Virus record (IMG/VR): IMGVR_UViG_3300033182_001068
Span: 64,001 to 128,000 of that record
Length of the DNA stretch: 64,000 nt
DNA from: a virus
Reading direction: 5' to 3' (one strand)
Shown here piece by piece: positions 59,453 to 64,000 of this stretch. How positions within the stretch are numbered: the first letter of the stretch is position 1; every line of letters begins with the position of its first letter. The translations under genes and the position numbers were made by a program. Below the pieces are notes generated by a model. That model searched no databases, was not told the DNA's origin, and worked only from the letters and a program-made list of their open reading frames with translations.

Positions 59453-59851
59453 TCAGTCACGAGAAATCGTGTAAAAAACTTTACAGGGTTGCCAATCGCC
59501 CGGCTCCTCCCCCGACAACAACGACAACTGACTGAAATGCCACTCGTCGCCGGACGGGACTCCGTAGTCGATCGAAAACGAGTACGACGCCAACACCAAG
59601 AAATCAACTAGATCCTCAACGGAATCGCAGCGCACATAACCCGAATCCCGAGTTTTCGAACCGTCCTCCTGCACCACCGACAAGTTCGAAATCCCAAACC
59701 ACCGGCTCGGATTCGCCGCTACCCAGTCCCGCAACGTTTCTTCGAGATCCAGACGCTGCCACGGGTAACAGGAATCGTCACATTCTTTGGCTTGATCGCC
59801 ATTCTCGTCAACGCAGGTGCAGGCAAAGGTGGAAAACAACTTGTTGGTCAC
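59453..59851 (-). CDS. Hypothetical protein with Cys-rich N-terminus
   Basis: A 132-residue protein from GTG 59851 (AGGT 5 nt upstream); longer in-frame readings overlap the next gene. The N-terminus has CTCVDENGDQAKECDDSC. The rest is alpha/beta with VVQEDGSKTRDSGYVRCDSV. Promoter copy 5 overlaps its last codons. Confidence 0.6.
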   Translation of the reverse strand: MTNKLFSTFACTCVDENGDQAKECDDSCYPWQRLDLEETLRDWVAANPSRWFGISNLSVVQEDGSKTRDSGYVRCDSVEDLVDFLVLASYSFSIDYGVPSGDEWHFSQLSLLSGEEPGDWQPCKVFYTISRD

Positions 59852-59891
59852 GATACCTGCGACGATACCTTGACTTTGGTTCCGTCCGGGG

Positions 59892-60311
59892 CTACTGGGC
59901 AACTTTCTCCGCCAGCATCGACTTGGCCTCCTCAACGGCTTCATCCAAGTCTTCCGAAATCCGGTCGAACCACACCATCTCGTCCTGTCCGTACATTTGT
60001 CCGTACAGATCGAACCACGGGTTGTTCATGAATAGACCCTGCTGGTGCGCCTTGTCGATGTGGACGTCCGCCGTGAGCCCCGCCGCCATCAAATCTTCAG
60101 GCGTGACATCACGGATTTCGCCGTCGGCCATTTCGTAGCGCATCTCCCCGTCACAGAAGACGTAGATGGTTGACTCGCCATCCGAAACCTCGGCGACCTT
60201 CTCATGTGACGAGTAGGCGTAAAACTCGGGGCTCGAACGTCCGAACACGCGGTAATCGTGAACGAATGACACCAGCACCTCCGGCGGGTCTTTTTTCTTT
60301 CGACGGAACAT
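59892..60311 (-). CDS. Hypothetical acidic protein
   Basis: A 139-residue protein. Basic start (MFRRKKKDPPEV), then a beta-rich acidic domain (STIYVFCDGEMRYEMADGEI) and a helical acidic tail (DLDEAVEEAKSMLAEKV). No family is recognised. It abuts the upstream gene without a gap. Confidence 0.65.
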   Translation of the reverse strand: MFRRKKKDPPEVLVSFVHDYRVFGRSSPEFYAYSSHEKVAEVSDGESTIYVFCDGEMRYEMADGEIRDVTPEDLMAAGLTADVHIDKAHQQGLFMNNPWFDLYGQMYGQDEMVWFDRISEDLDEAVEEAKSMLAEKVAQ

Positions 60312-60503
60312 TTACTCTCCTATCTCACAGGCCATGCCGTCACACGACCCGTAGTTCTTGCAGAACGACCAGTAATGGATGCAGTCCTGTGGTCCGAGGG
60401 GCTCCGGTTGAGCCCCGTGCTGTTGGGCAAGCCGCCGGGTCGCTTGCTTGCGACCACGACGTTTGCCGAACGAATAGACGATGAAGCCTCCGAAAAGCCC
60501 CAT
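60312..60503 (-). CDS. Small membrane-anchored Cys protein
   Basis: A 63-residue protein from ATG 60503 (TGATG overlap with the previous stop). A short hydrophobic stretch (GLFGGFIVYSFG) is followed by Arg/Lys/Gln-rich sequence and a C-terminal Cys cluster (CIHYW..C..YGSC.GMAC). It is probably anchored in the inner membrane. Confidence 0.6.
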   Translation of the reverse strand: MGLFGGFIVYSFGKRRGRKQATRRLAQQHGAQPEPLGPQDCIHYWSFCKNYGSCDGMACEIGE

Positions 60504-61024
60504 CAGCAAATCTCGAAACCGCCAGAAGCCAGCAGAAACTCGCCAAACTCCTTGACGTTCTCAACGTCGAACGGGTACGAGTGAGCAAAGTGCTCTTGCG
60601 TGCCGATGCCGTCACAGCCGTTGCACCAGCCGAACTCACGACCGGTAAGAGATGCGATTTCTGGCTTGAGAGCCTTGTCGGGCATCCCCATCTCACGACC
60701 GATATCGTCGGAGCGGATACCAGTCGCCTCACAATGTGGGCAGTCGGTACGAGGCAGTTCTGCCAGTTCCTTCAGGTAATCCAGCCGAAACTGCTCGGTC
60801 TTGCCCGACTCTACAGCGTCCAGCAGAGCGTGACCCAGACGAGTTGCTTCGTCAGCGTCCAACCCGTAGCCGTCGTTGTAGTGACCCATCTCGGGGTCAT
60901 CGCCAGCCAGTTCGGGGAACTCGGTGCAGATGTAGCCCCAGAGGGGACGCCAGTACCAGACGTTGTTGCGGAAGTATTGGCCGTGCTCGGCAGAAGCCGC
61001 CTTGCCATAAACGTCCATGCCCAT
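60503..61024 (-). CDS. Conserved MGMDVYGK-type phage protein
   Basis: A 173-residue protein from ATG 61024 behind AGGAGG. The opening MGMDVYGKAASAEHGQYFRN and WYWRPLW segments define a family seen in many phages and bacteria of unknown role. A CPHC...CNGCDG pair forms a zinc ribbon near residue 105-145. It is transcribed from promoter copy 6. Confidence 0.85.
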   Translation of the reverse strand: MGMDVYGKAASAEHGQYFRNNVWYWRPLWGYICTEFPELAGDDPEMGHYNDGYGLDADEATRLGHALLDAVESGKTEQFRLDYLKELAELPRTDCPHCEATGIRSDDIGREMGMPDKALKPEIASLTGREFGWCNGCDGIGTQEHFAHSYPFDVENVKEFGEFLLASGGFEIC

Positions 61025-61064
61025 GATGTGCCTCCTAGTAGGTGGGCGGATAGTTACACTCCAA

Positions 61065-61093
61065 AGACTAGGGCTTATGGGTGACAGCCGCAA
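61065..61093 (-). promoter_or_regulatory. AATAAG-type promoter, copy 6 (CATAAG variant)
   Basis: Minus strand: TTGCGG, 8 nt, CATAAG, 3 nt, TAGTCT, with AATCT 10 nt before the -35. The gap to 61240 holds no gene but two CGGGGCT heptamers and a CACGGTGGNGGAAA copy. Confidence 0.7.
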
Positions 61094-61223
61094 CCCGTTC
61101 TTCAGATTTTTTTGACACCCACGAGGGCTCTGGGCTCGCAGCCCCGGCCTGCGCGAAACCAACACACACACCCCAACCCCATCACGGGGCTCTGGGCCCG
61201 GACAAAACACACGCGCTAAGCAA

Positions 61224-61237
61224 CACGGTGGCGGAAA
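61224..61237 (+). repeat. CACGGTGGNGGAAA repeat, copy 4
   Basis: Lies 3 bp past the stop codon of the minus-strand gene at 61241. Flanking bases also resemble those at copy 2. Confidence 0.6.
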
Positions 61238-61240
61238 GGG

Positions 61241-61720
61241 TCAGTCAGGCCACACGATTTCTTCCGCAGGGTCTTCCTCGGAGAACTCATGGTACTCAAT
61301 GTCCATCAGGACATCTAAGTCCCGGCAAAACTCGCAATCAGCGGGCAAAACCCCAACACCACAGTAATGCTCGGCCCACACAACGTTCCGCTCACCGGTA
61401 ATGATGCAAACCAAATCGCGCATCAATTGAGTGGGTGACACGGAGCCGTGCTGACCCGACCGGATGATGTTGCGTGCCTTATGGAACGGCAGGGTGGTCT
61501 TGGTGACGATCCGTTCGTGCTCGTCGAAGGGATTCGGGGCTTTGAGGAGCATCACGCCTTGCTGGTTGTCGTCCACATCACGCCGGATGTTCGCCTCAAT
61601 GCCGTTCCCCAAGCGGATGCCAAGCAGCCACATGCGGATATCGGAGCGATCTTCTCCGAAGATGACGCATTCGTGGCCGTACTTGAGCCCCGCTGCGTTC
61701 GTGAAGGTTTCGTTTATCAA
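61241..61720 (-). CDS. Hypothetical protein under operator-like control
   Basis: A 159-residue protein from TTG 61720 with an AGAAG site upstream. N-terminal GLKYGHECVIFGEDRSDIRM and a later CEFCRD; acidic C-terminus. No family is known. The 132-bp gap in front carries a cluster of GTAACACTTAC sites. Confidence 0.65.
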   Translation of the reverse strand: MINETFTNAAGLKYGHECVIFGEDRSDIRMWLLGIRLGNGIEANIRRDVDDNQQGVMLLKAPNPFDEHERIVTKTTLPFHKARNIIRSGQHGSVSPTQLMRDLVCIITGERNVVWAEHYCGVGVLPADCEFCRDLDVLMDIEYHEFSEEDPAEEIVWPD

Positions 61721-61764
61721 ATGCTGTCTTCTTTCTCGTCGATGAGTTCAACGGGTTGTCTGGT

Positions 61765-61819
61765 GTAAGTGTTACTTGGCAGTCTGATAAGTAACACTTA
61801 CAAGGTAAGTAGCACTTAC
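61765..61819. promoter_or_regulatory. Operator cluster GTAAGTGTTAC / GTAACACTTAC
   Basis: Three 11-bp sites: GTAAGTGTTAC (61765-61775), its exact inverse GTAACACTTAC (61791-61801) and GTAGCACTTAC (61809-61819), the last two followed by AAGG. They lie between two minus-strand genes and probably bind a repressor. Confidence 0.6.
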
Positions 61820-61852
61820 AAGGGTGTGGGTTTGATGCTTTTCGTTGTCATG

Positions 61853-62041
61853 TCAGTTCTCCTCGAAACACCAAGAGTCCTCGCCCTCAATCATTCCGAG
61901 GGAGGAGCCGTCGTCCCATTTGACATGAACGGTGCCCATGTCATCTATGAAACGGACGGTTCCCAGAGTCCCGCTGCGAATCCGAGTGTATGGATCACTA
62001 CAATGGATAAGGCGTACACGGTCGCCAACCTTGGCGATCAC
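61853..62041 (-). CDS. DUF4314-type SH3-like protein
   Basis: A 62-residue protein from GTG 62041 (GTGA overlap). VGDRVRLIHCSDPYTRIRSG, GTVRFIDDMGTVHVKWDDG and LGMIEGEDSW match the DUF4314 family of small SH3-like proteins in phages and Firmicutes/Actinobacteria. Function is unknown. Confidence 0.85.
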   Translation of the reverse strand: MIAKVGDRVRLIHCSDPYTRIRSGTLGTVRFIDDMGTVHVKWDDGSSLGMIEGEDSWCFEEN

Positions 62042-62439
62042 GTTGACGCCCACCCACAGAAGCCGTACTCGCCGTTGGGAAGTTTGAACCCGACAGCCGA
62101 CCCCCACTTATCATCATGTAGAGAGGCCATCTCTGCGAACTTTGACTCACCCATGACTTCGGAGAACAGCGAGGCAAGCCCCTTTTCTGTCTCTGTTGCC
62201 CAGTTGTGATACCCGTTACAAGCAGCCTGAACCATGTCGATAGCAAACTGTGGGTGTGAGGATTCGTCCACACCGAGTTTTTCCCAAGGAATCGTGTATT
62301 CGACAGCCCCGTCCTTCTCTGCGATCGTGCCGGTGTAGCCACCGTGACCATACCAGTAGAGAGCGTCGGCGGTGGCCTTGTCGACCGCCTCACGGAACGA
62401 GTCGGCCTTCGCTGAGGTCTGGAATGCTTCTGCGCCCAT
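62038..62439 (-). CDS. Conserved phage protein (YGHGGYTGTI type)
   Basis: A 133-residue protein from ATG 62439 (TGATG overlap). ADALYWYGHGGYTGTIAEKD is a pattern seen in small phage proteins next to DUF4314 genes. The rest is alpha/beta, ending in GFCGWAST. Function is unknown. Confidence 0.7.
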   Translation of the reverse strand: MGAEAFQTSAKADSFREAVDKATADALYWYGHGGYTGTIAEKDGAVEYTIPWEKLGVDESSHPQFAIDMVQAACNGYHNWATETEKGLASLFSEVMGESKFAEMASLHDDKWGSAVGFKLPNGEYGFCGWAST

Positions 62440-62813
62440 CAGACGACCACCGTGACGCCTTCGGCCTTCGTGGGGGCGAACATGTCTGCCCACTTGCGAG
62501 CCTCAATGGTGAGCGAGCCGTAGTGGACAACGGGTTCGCCCTTCCCGAAGACGAGAACCGGCGAGTCGTAGTTGATATCGTCGTGGTCGCCCACGATGAT
62601 CCCGAAGCCCGTAGAACCGCCCTCCAAGCCTGTGAGCGTGTCGAAGATGATACGGGTGCAATATGGCGAGTCGTCAAGCCGACCGGCCTGTATGGCCTTC
62701 TGGAGGCCCTCTGCGAGCGTCTGGCAGATGTTGCCACCCTCCCAATGGGTGTAGAGGTTGAGTGGCGTGTCCTGCCCCTCTTGATAGATGGTGATGGTAG
62801 CACGTGCTCCCAT
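62439..62813 (-). CDS. Conserved phage protein (LYTHWEG type)
   Basis: A 124-residue protein with PLNLYTHWEGGNICQTLAEG, DDSPYCTRIIFDTL and TGFGIIVGDHDDINYD, a family that recurs in phages of Actinobacteria. GGAAAGGGG precedes the ATG. It heads the operon driven by promoter copy 7. Confidence 0.75.
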   Translation of the reverse strand: MGARATITIYQEGQDTPLNLYTHWEGGNICQTLAEGLQKAIQAGRLDDSPYCTRIIFDTLTGLEGGSTGFGIIVGDHDDINYDSPVLVFGKGEPVVHYGSLTIEARKWADMFAPTKAEGVTVVV

Positions 62814-62853
62814 GTGGTTCCCCTTTCCTAGGTGTCAAGTGGTTACCTGATGA

Positions 62854-62882
62854 ATGGTAGGGCTTATTACGATCATCACCAA
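62854..62882 (-). promoter_or_regulatory. AATAAG-type promoter, copy 7
   Basis: Minus strand: TTGGTG, 8 nt, AATAAG, 3 nt, TACCAT, with AAATCT 11 nt before the -35. Divergent from copy 8. Confidence 0.75.
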
Positions 62883-62961
62883 CGTCGACAAAAAGATTTC
62901 CGCAAAACCGCAGGCCAGAGGGCATTTTTCCCGATTCTGTCAAGAAATCTTGCCGATGACG

Positions 62962-62990
62962 TTGTGGGGGTATGGAATAAGCCATATCGT
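62962..62990 (+). promoter_or_regulatory. AATAAG-type promoter, copy 8 (plus strand)
   Basis: TTGTGG, 8 nt, AATAAG, 3 nt, TATCGT, with AAATCT 11 nt before the -35. The ATG at 62998 starts 7 nt downstream. Confidence 0.75.
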
Positions 62991-62997
62991 ACAAACC

Positions 62998-63348
62998 ATG
63001 AAAGCAACACACGCCGGAAAGACCGGCATCACCACAACCATCCTCTTCGACGTTGCCGACTCGTCGGCTCTGGAGCGGCTGTCCATTGGCGACAACGACT
63101 ACTCGTCGGGTCGCAAGGCCTCCGTTCACATCATCTACAAGTCGAACCCAGAGGCCACCTACCTCTACCAGTTCGACGGGCTGGAAGCCATTGCCGACCT
63201 CTACCTCGCCATCATGGGGCAGGACTCGGCAGGCAAGTTCGCCACCTACGTCCGCAACAACGCCGACTCGGTGTCGAAGCACGTTGACGGCAACGTGGAG
63301 TTCCTACCGGCTCGCAAGACCCTCAACAAGGAAGGAGTGACGGCATGA
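62998..63348 (+). CDS. Small hypothetical protein, leaderless
   Basis: A 116-residue alpha/beta protein (MKATHAGKTGITTTILFDVA start), with YLYQFDGLEAIADLYLAIMG in the middle. I chose ATG 62998 because the promoter leaves no room for the longer in-frame reading from 62854. Its end overlaps the next gene (ATGA). Confidence 0.7.
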   Translation: MKATHAGKTGITTTILFDVADSSALERLSIGDNDYSSGRKASVHIIYKSNPEATYLYQFDGLEAIADLYLAIMGQDSAGKFATYVRNNADSVSKHVDGNVEFLPARKTLNKEGVTA

Positions 63349-63536
63349 CCACACCCACCTGCCCCCGTTGTGGGGGCTTCATCCCCAACGACGCCATGCC
63401 GGGCGCATACCCCGGGGCTCTGTCACGCACCGACAACAAGACCGAAATCTGCTCGGACTGCGGTACCGACGAAGCCCTCGAACAGTTCTTCGGCGACGGC
63501 CTCATGCCCCAATCCAAATGGTTGGCGAAGTTATGA
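63345..63536 (+). CDS. 63-residue phage zinc-ribbon protein
   Basis: CPRCGGFIPNDAMPGAYPGA, LSRTDNKTEICSDCGTDEAL: two CxxC(G) knuckles and the PGAYPGALSR turn make this one of the most widespread small proteins of actinobacteriophages. Function is unknown. It overlaps both neighbours (ATGA). Confidence 0.88.
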   Translation: MTTPTCPRCGGFIPNDAMPGAYPGALSRTDNKTEICSDCGTDEALEQFFGDGLMPQSKWLAKL

Positions 63537-63784
63537 CCGACCTCGCCACCACCATCGACATCAATGGAGCCCCGCCGGTCGACGCCGAAGCGGAAATGGT
63601 TGACCTCATCAGCCGTCACCCGCTGGCGTTCTCGCAAGGGTTTGCCGAAGGGCTCGGGGCTGCCAGCACGCTGTACGCCGACGAGCCTGAGTCCGATCGA
63701 TCAATGGCGTACGACCTCGGCCGTGTGTGTCGGGAGGCTCTCCATGAGTCGCTCTCAACGCTTCACGGTGGTGGAAACGAATAA
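63533..63784 (+). CDS. 83-residue hypothetical protein
   Basis: Acidic helical protein from ATG 63533 (MTDLATTIDINGAPPVDAEA start). The last codons include a CACGGTGGNGGAAA repeat copy. No family is recognised. Confidence 0.6.
   Translation: MTDLATTIDINGAPPVDAEAEMVDLISRHPLAFSQGFAEGLGAASTLYADEPESDRSMAYDLGRVCREALHESLSTLHGGGNE
63764..63777 (+). repeat. CACGGTGGNGGAAA repeat, copy 5
   Basis: CACGGTGGTGGAAA inside the last codons of the 63533 gene and 22 bp before promoter copy 9. Confidence 0.55.
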
Positions 63785-63799
63785 ATTCTGACGTCCATG

Positions 63800-63828
63800 T
63801 TGGGACGTCGACCAATAAGGGATACATT
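63800..63828 (+). promoter_or_regulatory. AATAAG-type promoter, copy 9 (plus strand)
   Basis: TTGGGA, 8 nt, AATAAG, 3 nt, TACATT, with AATTCT 10 nt before the -35. It drives the 63877 gene with a leader of about 40 nt. Confidence 0.75.
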
Positions 63829-63876
63829 GTCATCCCTACTACTAAACACCGCACACCTGCGGAGAAAGAGGTGCTT

Positions 63877-64000
63877 ATGCACATCGTAGACACAGCGTCC
63901 CCACAGGCGACGCTCGTGGCACGGACGGAAGACGGTAAAGTCGACCTTGACGCCTACATTGGCCTCAATGCGGCTTACAAAGCCACAGACAACCTGACCG
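63877..64000 (+). CDS. Start of a hypothetical gene (cut by window edge)
   Basis: The first 41 codons of a gene from ATG 63877 behind AGAGG. It begins MHIVDTASPQATLVARTEDG and continues past the window. It is too short to assign. Confidence 0.6.
   Translation, partial: MHIVDTASPQATLVARTEDGKVDLDAYIGLNAAYKATDNLT

Noticed and set aside
1-64000. Integrase, attachment site or immunity repressor indicating lysogeny
   Set aside because: No recombinase motifs or att-like repeat near the tRNA were seen; the small HTH and RHH proteins alone are not evidence for lysogeny.

Overview
The window reads as part of the genome of a tailed double-stranded DNA phage (Caudoviricetes, HK97-type head) that probably infects an actinobacterium. 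The phage assignment rests on a terminase large subunit start, a portal protein, a prohead protease, a major capsid protein, a primase-helicase, SSB, a SNF2-type helicase and dozens of tightly overlapping small genes. The host guess is inference. It rests on a WhiB-family regulator, a cobalamin-dependent class II ribonucleotide reductase, capsid-region domains common in actinobacteriophages, and many promoters whose -10 box lies only 6-9 nt before the start codon, which implies leaderless mRNAs. No tail genes, integrase or CRISPR array are visible, so the genome must extend beyond both edges.

Layout. (1) 1-221: N-terminus of TerL on the minus strand, divergent from the head genes. (2) 280-29059, plus strand: membrane peptide, portal, prohead protease fused to a 1.5-kilo-residue tail, an acidic scaffold-like protein, then five more large multidomain proteins with small genes between them, and finally the major capsid protein and a strong terminator. 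(3) 29151-32902: thermonuclease-like protein, zinc-ribbon protein and, on the minus strand, class II ribonucleotide reductase. (4) 32937-42780, plus strand: accessory operon with a histone-like basic protein, two 2-oxoglutarate/Fe(II) oxygenases, a PD-(D/E)XK-like protein, a carbamoyltransferase, two paralogous SGNH hydrolases, an HNH nuclease, a DUF5872 protein, a LysM protein and a hotdog-like protein. (5) 42781-48412, minus strand: macrodomain, PhyH-type oxygenase, RHH protein, TerS-like protein, primase-helicase, WhiB, SSB. (6) 48507-53060, plus strand: lytic transglycosylase, HTH protein, DUF932 protein. (7) 53087-62813, minus strand: SNF2 helicase, then about 25 very small genes and a tRNA-Lys. 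(8) 62998-64000, plus strand: small zinc-ribbon and hypothetical genes.

The most interesting region is 2.6-27.6 kb. Six large proteins between protease and capsid share short modules (a basic ALGRxLRR helix, a DxDxDG-QEGT acidic loop or a CPxG-FTD-C loop, and scattered GMRSxR peptides) but carry different enzyme-like domains: two HExxH metallopeptidase-like domains, an ADP-ribosyltransferase-like C-terminus, a zeta-toxin kinase and a possible kinase-like fold. I infer a set of head-packaged effector proteins, possibly matured by the neighbouring prohead protease, comparable in logic to the T4 internal proteins and Alt. A macrodomain gene elsewhere in the window could process ADP-ribose.

The right-hand 8 kb carries nine copies of one promoter design (TTG -35, 17-bp spacer containing AATAAG at a fixed place, YAnnnT -10), on both strands, and a 14-mer repeat CACGGTGGNGGAAA. 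The heptamer CGGGGCT is abundant to the right of about 40.6 kb and was not seen to the left of it by eye. That boundary coincides with an abrupt switch from AC-rich to GT-rich plus strand.
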